From assembly GCF_000142905.1 (NCBI RefSeq), contig NW_013657629.1, forward strand, positions 220,818 to 284,817: a stretch of 64,000 nt of DNA. Reading direction: 5' to 3'. Shown here one piece after another: positions 9,733 to 20,135 of this stretch. The DNA comes from Thecamonas trahens ATCC 50062 (taxonomy: Eukaryota; Apusozoa; Apusomonadida; Apusomonadidae). Both the position numbers and the translations under genes were made by a program. The stretch's first letter is position 1. Each line of letters starts with the position of its first letter. Under the pieces are notes generated by a model, which saw only the letters and a list, made by a program, of their open reading frames with translations, did no database searches and was not told the origin of the DNA.

Positions 9733-10623
9733 CTCTCACTTGCTCCTCTTGTCCCAGTTACGTGTGTTGACCCGTACACTCGTCGTTGCCCCTCCCTTCC
9801 GCTCGCCGCCTTTTGAACCGTAAGCTGAGCCGAGTTGAGCGGAGCAGATTGAGTTGAGCAGCCGTCACAGCGCTGACGACAGCTGAGCTCAGCCGACCGG
9901 CTCCTGCTGGGCCCGACCGCAGGCATACCGATCGCTTCCTCAACCACCACCACCAGTCATATAGAGAGATAGCATTGGGTGTGGGTAGGCGAGGGATGAG
10001 GGGAGTACGGGCCAATGAGGAGGTCGGAGCAGGGCTTGGGCTGCTTCATCTCGGATCGCTCAGGCTGAGTCCGGTACGTTTGCCGGCATGAACTGGACTC
10101 ACATGCCATCATTGATGGCGACTCAGCCCCCCTCCCCCTGTATAGTCGATAACGGCCTTCTATGGCCGATGCGAATGCCGATGCAGCCGCCGCAGAGCCG
10201 CAGAGCCGTTGCAGCCCAGTTGCAGTTGTGATGATGCCATCATGCACCGATCGTTGGCAAGTCACGCGTCTCCGAGTGACTATGAACAGAGGGTCTTTAG
10301 CCCATGCCCTACCACCAGCAACCCCTCTCCCAGCCCCCCCCATCCCTATCCCCGATCAATCTCTCCCCACCCATCCCCGATCAAGAAACAATTCCCCACC
10401 CCCCCCCCCCCCCCCCTCCCCNNNNNNNNNNNNNNNNNNNNNNNNNNNNNNNNNNNNNNNNNNNNNNNNNNNNNNNNNNNNNNNNNNNNNNNNNNNNNNN
10501 NNNNNNNNNNNNNNNNNNNNNACTACCTCACTCCACCCACTCCCCCCCCCTCCCCCCCCTCCCCTCCCCCTCCCCTCCCCCTCCCCGCACACAGCCATAG
10601 CTGCAATTGCCCCTGGCCGGGGT
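9733..10623. other. Divergent intergenic region with gap; may hold mS38 5' exon
   Basis: Lies between the CAF16-like start (minus) and the mS38 reading frame (plus). It contains short GAGTTGAGC-like repeats near 9830-9870, C-rich tracts, and a gap of 100 N (10422-10521). A plausible splice acceptor, CCGCACACAG ending at 10594, follows a pyrimidine tract, so an upstream mS38 exon is likely here. ATG 10242 with a weak donor at 10261 would fit in phase but is unproven. Confidence 0.5.
10422..10521. other. Assembly gap (100 N)
   Basis: Exactly 100 unknown bases flanked by poly-C and C/T-rich sequence. Confidence 0.99.
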
Positions 10624-11154
10624 ATGGGAAAGGACACCAGCATGCCGCAGGCGGTGGGCACAGCCATGTCGCACTCGGTCAGCCTCTCCCAGTCGGCGAG
10701 TAGGGCCATGGTCATCGATGGGGCTCTTGCTCATCATCTGGCTGCATTGGGTGGCGCTGCGGAAGTCTTTGCTGGAAACGCTGCTCTTGCTCCGCTTGCC
10801 ATGGATACGCCGACTGTCGGTCGTCCCTCCTCCTCCTCCTCCTCCTCCTCCTCCTCCTCAACCCTGTCCGCTGCATCGGTTGCGTCGTCCACGGCGGCGC
10901 ATCCTTCTGCTGCATCCTCGTTCATGGCTTCGGTTGTCTCGGACAAGAGCAGCGCGGTCAACTCATTCTCCCCCATCGTTGACGCTGCTCTGAGGGATCA
11001 CCTCGCCATCGAGCCTGTCGTGGCCCCCGCTGGCGCCCCCGTCGTCGACATGCTCCTCGAGTCAGTCCTCCGCAAGCGCAAGCGCAAGATGCGCAAGCAC
11101 AAGCGCCGCAAGCGCCGTCGCCTCATCCGCCGCAAGACAAAGGCCAATGTCTAA
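10624..11154 (+). CDS. mS38: Mitochondrial small-subunit ribosomal protein mS38 (AURKAIP1/COX24 family), 5' end uncertain
   Basis: At least 176 residues. The diagnostic part is the C-terminus: SVLRKRKRKMRKHKRRKRRR followed by LIRRKT. This is the Lys/Arg-rich helix (DUF1713) of mS38, which threads into mitochondrial rRNA; yeast COX24 and human AURKAIP1 end the same way. Upstream is low-complexity Ser/Ala sequence including a run of about 11 Ser. ATG 10624 is the first in-frame Met after a likely splice acceptor at 10594. It does not look like a mitochondrial presequence, so a short 5' exon probably supplies one. Confidence 0.83.
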   Translation: MGKDTSMPQAVGTAMSHSVSLSQSASRAMVIDGALAHHLAALGGAAEVFAGNAALAPLAMDTPTVGRPSSSSSSSSSSSTLSAASVASSTAAHPSAASSFMASVVSDKSSAVNSFSPIVDAALRDHLAIEPVVAPAGAPVVDMLLESVLRKRKRKMRKHKRRKRRRLIRRKTKANV

Positions 11155-11311
11155 TCGCCGTTTACATCGCCACTCTCCACCTTCGCCCCTCCCCCCTCCC
11201 CCCCTTCCCCCCCCCCCATCTTCTCCTAGGGCGCACCTCATCCCAGGCTCCAAACATCGGACCCGATCACGCGACCAGGACTGCAGCTGCTGCAATTGGG
11301 CATTCCCGCCC

Positions 11312-11317
11312 AATAAA
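11312..11317 (+). terminator. AATAAA, possible polyadenylation signal of mS38
   Basis: Canonical hexamer about 160 bp past the mS38 stop and only 23 bp before the next ATG. The placement would make the two transcripts almost touch. Not proven. Confidence 0.3.
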
Positions 11318-11340
11318 CCACTTGTCTCCCGCCCTCCGAC

Positions 11341-14105
11341 ATGGATCCCGGCTTCGAATTCCATTCCTGGGCCCATCTCGCCGATCTTCTCCAACTCTCG
11401 CGTCGTACCTATGCCGACTTCCGCTCGCCGGCCACCGCTGACTCCCTCTCTGCCTTCGGACTCTCCATCGCCACCGATGCCTCGTCCACTACCCACGCCC
11501 TGGCCCTCCCTGTCGCCTCGCCGCTCTCGCCGATCTACATGCGTGACAACATCGGTTCGGCTAGCAGGCTCGTGGCCGCCGTTATCGACCGCCATCTGCC
11601 AGCCACCTTGAGACCGCCGCACGCATCGGTCTTTCTCACCAACGCCCATCCTCTCGACGTCTTCCTCGCCAAAGCCGCCATCCTCCTCCGCCATGACCTT
11701 CTCGATCTCACCACCATCGCCTCGGCTGCCGAAGCAATCTTCCTTGCGCCAGGTGTCTTTGCCCTCGTCGTTGCCCCGCTCCTCGACCCGCCCCTCGCCC
11801 ACAGCCTTCACCTCGTCCTCGCCCGCCTCGGTGCTACTCCCTCGCCCCATGCCCTCGCTGCTGCGCTCAACCTGTCTGACGTCGTGCCCTCTCCGCCACG
11901 CCCGCCGTCCTCGCCACACAGCCTCGCCTCCGCCGCAGAGTGCCTCCCGGACGACTGCCTGCTCGCCCGCTGGGGCTTGCGCGAGCTGGCGACCGGTCTC
12001 GTCGCCCGACTGGAGCATACCGACATGACGGGCGATGCTGATGATGTTGCTGTCGCTTGGCTGACGCATCTGCTGGCCACCGCCTACGCCGAGGAGCCCA
12101 CACTCATCATGGCGAGCAGGCTGTTCGAGGCTGCCGCCGACGAGATCATGGCCATCCTTGCCATGCTCCCGGCGCCGATCTTCACCCCGCTCGAGCTTGC
12201 AGCTGCTATCGTGTCCGTACCGGCTGCGCGCTATCCAGACCTACTCTCGTCCCACTCACAGGCCTTTCTCTACTCGGGCGGGATGGACGCCATCACTGCG
12301 GCGCTCGCTGCCGCACTTGCCGCTTTTCCGAACTCGCCACACGCGGTCATCCGCCTCGATCCCGATCGCGACTACATGGAGACTGCGTACGTGACCACTG
12401 ACATGGAAGTGGCGCCGCCGTGCGAGGCTACCACAACCCTCATTGCACTTCTCACCCTCAATCCGTCGGCGCCGGCCGGCGACCTCGATCCGGCGATCAT
12501 CGCCGATGCGCTTGCCGCCGCTCGCCGCGCCGCGCCGCGCCTCCTCCGCATCTTCCTCGTCATTGACATCACCATCGAAACACCGGCGCTGATGCTTCCG
12601 CGCGTGGTATGCGCCCTTGATCTAGGCGGCACACAGTGTCATCTTCTCCTCTGCAAGTCGTATGTCAAGTACGCTTCGCTCGGCCTCGCCAAGTCGATGG
12701 CCGGCTCGGTTGTCGCCACCTCCCTCACCTCGAGTACTCTCCCGCCTCAGCTCTGCGAGCTGCTTGCAGCGTGGCAGGCCGATGCCTCGCTACCGGAGCA
12801 CGGCCTCCTTGGCCTGCTCCTCTCGTACGCCTCCCATCGCGAGCTCGAGCTTGTCGACTCGGCCGCTGCCGGCGCGGCCGCGGTCGCATTGTCTCTACTT
12901 CCAGTCTATCGTGAGGTCGCAGGCGGAGAAGCTTTTGTGAGCGGCCTTCCGTTCATTCTCAAGGCCAAGAGCGCAGCGCGATGGGTCCTCTTTCCCACAC
13001 GCGCCATGGCTCTGGCCACGCGCCGACCGTCGATCTCGCTGCCCTCACCGCCAAGCTCGCCTTTGAGGATCGTGACTCGTTCTCCTCGCTCTCATCAGCC
13101 ACCCTCTCGATGACCTCGCAGTTCCGATTCAACGTCGGCCAAGAGTCTGACGACGAGCTTGTCCTCCGCTACGCTGCACTTGGTATTGTCTGCCGACCGC
13201 AGCTTCCGGGCGCCCGCCCGCAGGAGATCACTCTCACCGCTGCGCTACACGCCGCCGCTGCCGCAATCGACGACGGCAACCCGCTCATCGCGCTCTCGCT
13301 CTACAACTTTATCTTTGCCCATCACCCAGGCCTCCCGCGCCATGTCCTTCCCGAGCTCACCCACGGTCTCGCTGCTGCCTTTGACATCCTTTCGGCCGAG
13401 GCTCTCCGATTCGAGGCCGTCCACGCTGTCGTCCTAGGCTGGCTCGCGAACATCGCTGTTGCTAGCGAGTCGCTGCCGCGCCCACCACCTGCTGCCATCG
13501 TCGCCCTCCCACTGCATCGCGTCTTCAATTCGCTCGTGATGGCGGTGGAAACCAGCGCGGCGTGCGCTGCGCTGGCAACAGAGCTCACACCGCTAGTGCC
13601 CATTCCGCAATCCATCGCCTCGGCCATGCTTGATGCCCTCACTAGTCACCATCGGCATGCAGACGGAGTGCTCGGCGCCCGGGCCCGTCTTGTCGCCCAG
13701 CTGGCGGACATGCCAGACGGCGCACTGCCGCCCCCGCTCGTAGACGCCATCCGCGCTTCCGAGGCCGCCGCTGCCGCCAAAGCCACTGCTGCTGCCGTTG
13801 CCACGGCAGCAATCCACCGCGTGCTTGACGCCGCGCTTGGCGAGGTAGCGAGCGATGCTCCCAAGGCTGCCGTCGCCAAAGCCGTGGCGGTTGCAGTGAC
13901 GCAGCTCGAGGAGCTTCACGAGCTGGGCTGCGTGCCGCAGCCAGCAATCGTGGCCAAAGCAGCGGCAAGCCATCCCGCCGTCCAGCGACTGCGGCTCGAC
14001 GACCCGCAGCTGGCGAGCATGTGGACTGCGCGGCGACCGGAGGTGTTTGTGGCAGCCCGGATTGCAAAGTCATGGGCGCGGGCAGAGGCACATACGCAAT
14101 CATGA
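11341..14105 (+). CDS. Unrecognised Ala/Leu-rich helical protein (frame break near 12980-13050)
   Basis: Two overlapping frames, 11341-13113 and 12981-14105, together give 921 residues if one base is missing in the overlap; the total is then a multiple of three. The first part starts MDPGFEFHSWAHLADLL and is a string of hydrophobic helices with acidic turns. The second holds further helical repeats, including NPLIALSLYNFIFAHHPGL, and a Lys/Ala-rich helix near the end. The layout suggests an alpha-solenoid scaffold (as in adaptor or vesicle-coat subunits), but I recognise no family and see no catalytic motif or membrane span. The alternative of two overlapping genes is less likely because every other frame break in the window has the same signature. 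Its TGA abuts the DEPDC5 stop in TCATGA. Confidence 0.65.
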
Positions 14106-17100
14106 CGAGCCCGACAACAGCTGCGCCTGCATGTCCCAGTCGATGCCCGAGAGGGTGTAGTAGAGAACCAGCCGCGAAGCGTCGCCGGCAGCCTCAATCT
14201 TGCCGGCCGCGAGTGCGGCCGCTACGTCTGCAGCAGCTGCGGCAGCAGAGGCGGCAGCGGCGGCGGCAGCCTCAGCCTCCTCGTCGATCTGGACAGCTCG
14301 GCCAAAGTGAAGGAGGAGCATGTTCTCGACAAGCTTGACTCGGCGGCCGGTGGCGAACCTCTGGAGGAGGACCGGTGAAACGCCGAGTCGCTTGGCGAGC
14401 TCATTGCGGTCCGGGACGCGGACCAGCTGCTCGCGGAGCCAGTTACAGAGCTCGTCCGAGAGCTTGGCCACCGACGGCTCCTGGCCGCCTGGCAGGTCGC
14501 GGGCATCAAACTCGTCGAGGACCAGCTCGCGGACTGCCTCGCCACCCCCGTACATGGCAAGGAGCGCGCCCTCAACTTTGCGCGACCGCCCGCCGGAGCG
14601 GAACGAGTTGAGCAGCGTCTCGGTTACGCCCAGGCGCCGGGCCTGGACCGCAAACAGCGCGCCCTGCCGCAGCGAGGCCTCTGCCCGGGCCCGCAGCCAC
14701 GCGACCAGCTCGGTGTGGAGCTCATGCCCTCCGTGCGCCGCCGCGAGGGTGTACCGCTCGTCGGCAGGGTACAGCAGTTGCAGAATGCGGTTGGCGTCAG
14801 CGCAAAAGGCAGTAAAGGCACGGAAGAGCTCCCACAGCGCCTGGTCTGGCTGCATCGGATTGCCGGACCACCAAAACCCGTCGTCGGCCTCGTAGAGGAC
14901 GGCCACGCCCGAGACGTGCAGATACGTTCGTGACATGGTGCCGGTCTCGGGCTCGCGCTGGACGTTGTCAAGGAGAAACTCAAAGCGGGCAAGTACCGTA
15001 GCCTTGACCAGCGGCAGCAGGTGCGGCTGATCGGCGACAAGCGTCGGGTCAAGCCCGATGTGGGTCCGCGCCCGCCAGATCGGCGTCCGCTCACGACCGC
15101 GCGAGCCGACCGGGACCTGGACGAGAGAAAACCCACACTGTCGCGCACGGCGAGTGCACGAGGTGAGAAACTCGCGGATGGAGACGCCCGACGCAACCAG
15201 CCACTGCAGCTCCATGTGCCAGACCTTGGACGGCCAGTACGCGCCCTCGTACTCGATCTTAAGCCACTCGGGCCGGCCGGTTGAGTCGAGCGCATCGAGG
15301 TCGACGAGCCGGAACGCCGGCGAGGCGGCCATGTCAGCCTCGTCGGCGGCCGACGGAAAGTAATTGGCAAGGAGCTCCGGGACGTCAATGTCACCGTTGG
15401 GTAGGGCCACAGTCGACGGCTCGGGCAAGACCCGGAGCTGCGCAAGCTCCGCCAGCGGCTTTGCCGGGCCGGCCACCGCCCAGCTGTACGAACTTGATGC
15501 GGCGTCCGTGACGGCAGCGGTGGCAACAGTGCCCGACGCAGCTGCGGCGTGAACGGCACCACGCAGCGGCTCGAGCCAGCCGCGGTCGACAAAGACGGCT
15601 GCCAGCGCCGCAGCATCCAGCCGCGCGTCGAGGCACATGTTAGTCTTGAGCGTGGTGATCACACTCGCACCCGAGATGGCGATGTCGCCGGCAGCATTGG
15701 CGAGGCACGCCGCCACGTGCGAGAGCAAGCCCCAGTAGTACGCTGAAATGGTGTCCGGGACTGATTCGACGCGGGTGGTGGCGGCGACGTGGGAGACCCG
15801 GTGGGCGACAGCGTGGAGGACTTCGCCGCACGCGTCGCGCATGGCTACGTACTCGCCGAGCGCCGCGCCAAACTCGCCGACCCCGCAGGTGAACTTGAGG
15901 TATGGGTAGAGGAGTGAGATGCGGAAGCCGGTGGTGATGTCTTCGCCTGAGCGTGGCGCGGTAGCGGTTGAGCCCGAGCGGTGACGGCCGCGGGAGCGGC
16001 CGCGGTAGACGCCGACGGCGGCGCCGGAGACCGACGGCGCGACGCGGACGGCGAGCGCGGTCTGCTGCTCCGACCGGGCGGTCCGCACAATGTTGGAGAC
16101 AAACTTGGAAAAGGCGCCGGCGGCGGTCTCGGGATCGCGGGCCGAGTCGAGGTCTGGGACAAGGGCGAGGCGGACGCGCCACCAGGCGAGCGGCGTGACC
16201 TGCGGTTGGCTCGGCTCAAGCATGCCGGAAACCATGTTGTCCTGCGCGTTCCAGTCGTACTCGGAGAGAAGGTGCGGCGTGAGCTCGACTCGGCTGACGA
16301 CGTACGCGTCTGAGAGCAGAGTCCAGGTGTAGTACTCGTAGTCGAAGCGCATCGACTTGAGGTAGTCTGAGTCGGGCGGGAGGCCGTGGATGGTGACCTG
16401 GATGGTCTCGTTGTCGCCCTCGGTGATTTCGTGATACGTCTGGCCGATCGACATCTTGACGGTGGCCGAGCCGCCGCCGTCGGCGCCGGGCTCGGGCGAG
16501 GCGAGGAGCTTGCGGGCCTGCCGCCGCGACGACGCAGTGAGCCGGCGCGACGAAATGCGCGAGGTGGTTCTTGCAGGGATCTTAGGCGGCGAGTTGGATG
16601 CTGCGCCGCGACCGGCGAGCCACGGAAAGAGTGCCGTGTGCGCCGACTTGGTGGCTTCAGCAGCGTCGGGAACGTAGAGCTGGAAGCCCTGTGCGAGCCG
16701 CTGTGAGACTAGCTCCTTCATCATGGCGCTCATAGCGGCGTACTTGACGTCGTCAAGGTCGGGTGTGACCGAGTGCGGGCGCTGCTGGAAGCCGCGCTGA
16801 CGCAGCTCCGACGAGTCGGGGTAAAAGTCGGTGGTGAGCGGGAGGAGCGCTGGCGAGCAGAGCGAGAGCCAGTTGGGGCCCGATGGGGTAAACGAGGCAC
16901 AACCCGAGGTTTGCGCCACCACCTGGGCCGACGCCGGCGCGATGTGGGTCCATCGCCGGCGTGACGCGTTGCGGCCTTGCTGGGTGAGCGGCTTGAACGG
17001 GTTGTCGGCGTCGTAGACGCGGGCTGCTGTCGAGCCTGGTTTGCGCGCTGGCCCCGCTGCGGCGGCACCGGCATCACTCGATCCGCCGCCGGTCGACGAC

Positions 17101-19394
17101 GCACCAGAGGCGGCACCTCCGAGACCGGCTGCGGTTGGGATGAGCAGCGAGTGCTCCGAGGGCGACGAGGCAACCGAGAACTGGTCGGAGCGCCCGTCGT
17201 CAGACTCGGACGGCGAAAAGTAGCGCGGCGAGTGGCCGCCTGGCGAGCGCGGCGAGCGGCCGGCCACAAAGAGCGTGCGGTCACGGATCGGGACCGAGGT
17301 GCCCGAGTAGGTCCTAGCTCTCGCGGCGCGTGACGGTGAAATGGTCAAGGAGCGACCGACAACGGAGCGGTCGTCGCGGGAGTGTGCGCGGGCATGGCCA
17401 CGCCCGCGCGACGGGCCAGGGACTGAGCAGCCAAAGACAGCAGCATCAAACGAGGCAAACGAGGCAAGGACGTCAGGCTCGTGGACGCGTGAGTCGCGCG
17501 GGCGACGGAGATTGAACGAGTGGTGGGCAAAGGAGGATGCGGCGGCGGAGGCGGCAGCGGCGGCCTCGGGTGACTCCCACTGGCCGACGGAGGAGCCAAC
17601 AGAGGAGCCGAGAAGAACGTCGCCAGAGATGTTGGACTCCCCGGAAAAGGGAAGGCGGGCGTTGATGACGCGGGTGGAGAGGTGGGTCATGGCGAGGGTA
17701 CGGAGCGAGGAGGCAAGGTGGCCACCAAGTGAGCTGTGGCCACGGAGCGAGGGATCGACGACCGGGTTCGGCCCGACAGCCGGGGCTGTGGCGTGCGGGA
17801 GACGCTGGAGCGGGCGGACCCTGCCGGGTGCTGCGTCGATTTCAAAGAACGAGACAGCAAGCCAGTACGGAGCCTTGGCGCGGAGCTTGCCGTGGAGCAC
17901 GTCGGGCTCTTCGAGGAGGAAGAGCGGAACAGCGTGGAGTGGCGGTGGGGCGAGGCAGAGGATTTCAGCGCCGACGCCGTTGTCGATCATGCGGTGCTTA
18001 GTGAGGAGTGCGAGCGAGTTGTCGACAGAGAAGACGGCGGTGCCCGGCGAGACAATGATGATGGACTGTCCGGTGCGGACCATGTTGCGGTCGACGTTGT
18101 GCTGGTCAAAGACGTTGAGGCAGAGGTTGATGGCCTCGAGGATGTTGCCCTCGCGGGCAAGCGAGATGAAGGAGCGCGGCGACGAGAGAGCGGCCTCAAG
18201 GACGGCGGCGGCGGCCGGGGAGTCGGCAGCGTGCTTGCGAATGAGAAAGAGGCGGGCCGAGGCGACAAAGGAGCAGAACTCAGCCTTGAGACGGACAATG
18301 AGCGAGTCCCACGAGGAGCGGGTCTCGGTGTCGACGAGGAGCTTGTAGACGTCAAAGTGCGGGGCGAGCGGCGGGGCGCCGAGCGCGTCTGCGACGTTGT
18401 CGGTGTGCAGGCGGGCAAAGAGTACGATGGAGACAGCGTGCTGGCAGCCTTCGGCGACCCAGCGGGTGCAGAGCTCCTCAAGGAAGCGAGTGGCTTTTTC
18501 AAAGAGCAAATCGCCCGAGGTCGGGTGCCACTCCCACATCTCGGCAGCCATCTGGACGAGGATGAACACCTGGGCCGAGTACGAGCGGACAGTAAACTTG
18601 GTCTTGTGCGTGACAACGCCTGAGAGCACGCTCGCGCCACCGCGGATCATAGAGCGGACGGAGACGGTAATGCCGACGCAAGTGAGCGACTTGCCGGTGT
18701 AGACGCACGGGGCGTCGCGGGCCATGGCGCCCATGAACCGCCACATGTCGGATCGCCCGATGTACTGCGACTTGAAGGTGACTTCGACGTGGTCGACCTG
18801 GACCCGGTCGAGCTCGTTCGAGCTGAGCTTGGTGATGCGGACCTGCTGCCGGTCGCGGAGGCCAAAGGCGCTTGCAACTGCGCGACTCACCGAGATCCGC
18901 AGGTTCGACCGCTTGGTGAGACCAGCCGCGGTCGGCCGGATCGAGTGGTACAGGACCTGCGCGCCGGCGGCGGCATCATCATCACTAGTCGCACCGGCAT
19001 GGGCGCCTTCTTCCGGCGAGCCATCACCATCCTGCTTGACACCTGCCACCGAGCTGCGGCGAGAGGAGGGAAACGAGGCTGTGTCGGGGTCAGCGCCGTT
19101 GCCCGACGGGCTGGTAGCAGCAGCATGCTCTGTGTTGGCGGCATCGTCGGTGGCTTCAACCGATGCGATGGCAACCATGTCCCCAGGACCAAAGCCGGCC
19201 AAGTGGTTGAGGTTGACCACCACATCAGCGCCTTCGTACTCGCTCTGCTTGTGGACCCAGAGCGTGACGGTGACAGGGCGGACAGACTTGGCCACAGAGC
19301 CGGCTGCTGCTGTCGGAGAAGCGCCTTGGTTGGCCGTGGTTGAGCTCGAGCTTGCAGCTGCTGCAGGTGCGCGTGTGCGGTAGAACCGCACCAT
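14100..19394 (-). CDS. DEPDC5: DEPDC5/Iml1-like GATOR1 subunit with C-terminal helix-turn-helix-like repeats
   Basis: A single 1,764-codon exon from ATG 19394. The N-terminal third has Iml1 landmarks: the SEYEGADVVVNLNHL strand region, then VDHVEVTFKSQYIGRSDMWR (about 210-230), then the vWA-like block with VSIVLFARL. The middle is Ser-rich linker. The C-terminal conserved block includes EWLKIEYEGAYWPSKVWHME and the histidine-containing HVSGVAVLYEADDGFWW segment. In yeast and animals this protein is the GATOR1 subunit that inactivates Rag/Gtr GTPases to switch off TORC1 on the lysosome. Beyond the usual end, about 190 extra residues contain two similar ~60-residue units (for example ELAKRLGVSPVLLQRFATGR) that resemble XRE-type helix-turn-helix, then an Ala-rich stretch. 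A DEP domain is not obvious by eye. Confidence 0.93.
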   Translation of the reverse strand: MVRFYRTRAPAAAASSSSTTANQGASPTAAAGSVAKSVRPVTVTLWVHKQSEYEGADVVVNLNHLAGFGPGDMVAIASVEATDDAANTEHAAATSPSGNGADPDTASFPSSRRSSVAGVKQDGDGSPEEGAHAGATSDDDAAAGAQVLYHSIRPTAAGLTKRSNLRISVSRAVASAFGLRDRQQVRITKLSSNELDRVQVDHVEVTFKSQYIGRSDMWRFMGAMARDAPCVYTGKSLTCVGITVSVRSMIRGGASVLSGVVTHKTKFTVRSYSAQVFILVQMAAEMWEWHPTSGDLLFEKATRFLEELCTRWVAEGCQHAVSIVLFARLHTDNVADALGAPPLAPHFDVYKLLVDTETRSSWDSLIVRLKAEFCSFVASARLFLIRKHAADSPAAAAVLEAALSSPRSFISLAREGNILEAINLCLNVFDQHNVDRNMVRTGQSIIIVSPGTAVFSVDNSLALLTKHRMIDNGVGAEILCLAPPPLHAVPLFLLEEPDVLHGKLRAKAPYWLAVSFFEIDAAPGRVRPLQRLPHATAPAVGPNPVVDPSLRGHSSLGGHLASSLRTLAMTHLSTRVINARLPFSGESNISGDVLLGSSVGSSVGQWESPEAAAAASAAASSFAHHSFNLRRPRDSRVHEPDVLASFASFDAAVFGCSVPGPSRGRGHARAHSRDDRSVVGRSLTISPSRAARARTYSGTSVPIRDRTLFVAGRSPRSPGGHSPRYFSPSESDDGRSDQFSVASSPSEHSLLIPTAAGLGGAASGASSTGGGSSDAGAAAAGPARKPGSTAARVYDADNPFKPLTQQGRNASRRRWTHIAPASAQVVAQTSGCASFTPSGPNWLSLCSPALLPLTTDFYPDSSELRQRGFQQRPHSVTPDLDDVKYAAMSAMMKELVSQRLAQGFQLYVPDAAEATKSAHTALFPWLAGRGAASNSPPKIPARTTSRISSRRLTASSRRQARKLLASPEPGADGGGSATVKMSIGQTYHEITEGDNETIQVTIHGLPPDSDYLKSMRFDYEYYTWTLLSDAYVVSRVELTPHLLSEYDWNAQDNMVSGMLEPSQPQVTPLAWWRVRLALVPDLDSARDPETAAGAFSKFVSNIVRTARSEQQTALAVRVAPSVSGAAVGVYRGRSRGRHRSGSTATAPRSGEDITTGFRISLLYPYLKFTCGVGEFGAALGEYVAMRDACGEVLHAVAHRVSHVAATTRVESVPDTISAYYWGLLSHVAACLANAAGDIAISGASVITTLKTNMCLDARLDAAALAAVFVDRGWLEPLRGAVHAAAASGTVATAAVTDAASSSYSWAVAGPAKPLAELAQLRVLPEPSTVALPNGDIDVPELLANYFPSAADEADMAASPAFRLVDLDALDSTGRPEWLKIEYEGAYWPSKVWHMELQWLVASGVSIREFLTSCTRRARQCGFSLVQVPVGSRGRERTPIWRARTHIGLDPTLVADQPHLLPLVKATVLARFEFLLDNVQREPETGTMSRTYLHVSGVAVLYEADDGFWWSGNPMQPDQALWELFRAFTAFCADANRILQLLYPADERYTLAAAHGGHELHTELVAWLRARAEASLRQGALFAVQARRLGVTETLLNSFRSGGRSRKVEGALLAMYGGGEAVRELVLDEFDARDLPGGQEPSVAKLSDELCNWLREQLVRVPDRNELAKRLGVSPVLLQRFATGRRVKLVENMLLLHFGRAVQIDEEAEAAAAAAASAAAAAADVAAALAAGKIEAAGDASRLVLYYTLSGIDWDMQAQLLSGSS

Positions 19395-19724
19395 GGCCGA
19401 AGTTGTGGTGGGGGGGGGGAAGAGGGGTGCTGGCTGTCTTGCCCGAGCCGGAGTCAGAGCCCGGACTTGGGCTTGCGAGGGGCGGTCACCATGCGAGGTG
19501 GCTCATCGATCGCTGATAGATGAGGCTCGTTTGTTTCAATCGGGGAAAGCTAGAGGGGGGAAATAGAGCCGTAGATGGCTGGGTGGCTGGCTTGGTGGCT
19601 GGCTGGCCGCCTACCTGCTGAGAGAGCGGCAGGTGTGGCTTCCCAGTGTGTTGAAAGCCACGAGCGGCAGGTAGTAGGATGCCACCGCGAGTCAAGGATG
19701 CGTCTAGAGGGAGGGCGGTGAGGC
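19395..19724. other. Intergenic spacer between two minus-strand genes
   Basis: Holds the DEPDC5 upstream region and the 3' side of the small membrane-protein gene. No coding signal seen. Confidence 0.6.
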
Positions 19725-20135
19725 CTACGCCGACTTGGCCTTGGCATCGGCATCGGTGCAGCCGTTGTGCATGGAGATGAGCCAAGGGGTGTAGGAGGTG
19801 GCCATGACGAAAAAGACGCCGTAGACGGCGAGCGGGACCGAGGCGAAGCCGGCAGCAGCGATCTGCGGATAAGCGATGAGGACAAGGAAGATGGTCTTGT
19901 AGACAACCTGCATGAGGACAAGAGCCTTGCATGCGTGCGGAGCGTAGAGGCCGATGAAGGAGACGATGAGGACGGCTGTCCACATGGCGGCAAGGAGTGC
20001 GGCAAAGTTGTCGGACCACGTCCCAAACTTGCCCTCGAACAGGTGCTCCTCGGCAAGGCCGGTCCACAGCAGGGCACAGACTGGGAGCAGGACAACAATG
20101 TTGAGGATGTACGGGTAGCGTTCAATAAGAGCCAT
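19725..20135 (-). CDS. Small four-span membrane protein of unknown function
   Basis: 136 residues from ATG 20135 (an upstream in-frame ATG at 20207 would add a non-hydrophobic leader and is less likely). Four hydrophobic segments are visible: YILNIVVLLPVCALLWTGL, a FAALLAAMWTAVLIVSFIGL span, a LVLMQVVYKTIFLVLIAY span, and VPLAVYGVFFVMATSYTPW. The loop LFEGKFGTWSDNFAAL lies between the first two. The C-terminus is short and charged. No family recognised. It shares a 300-bp divergent promoter region with ODAD2. Confidence 0.72.
   Translation of the reverse strand: MALIERYPYILNIVVLLPVCALLWTGLAEEHLFEGKFGTWSDNFAALLAAMWTAVLIVSFIGLYAPHACKALVLMQVVYKTIFLVLIAYPQIAAAGFASVPLAVYGVFFVMATSYTPWLISMHNGCTDADAKAKSA

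Noticed and set aside
12981-14105. A separate gene starting at ATG 12981
   Set aside because: Possible, but the overlap with the upstream frame and the one-base relation match the other homopolymer breaks, so one gene is preferred.
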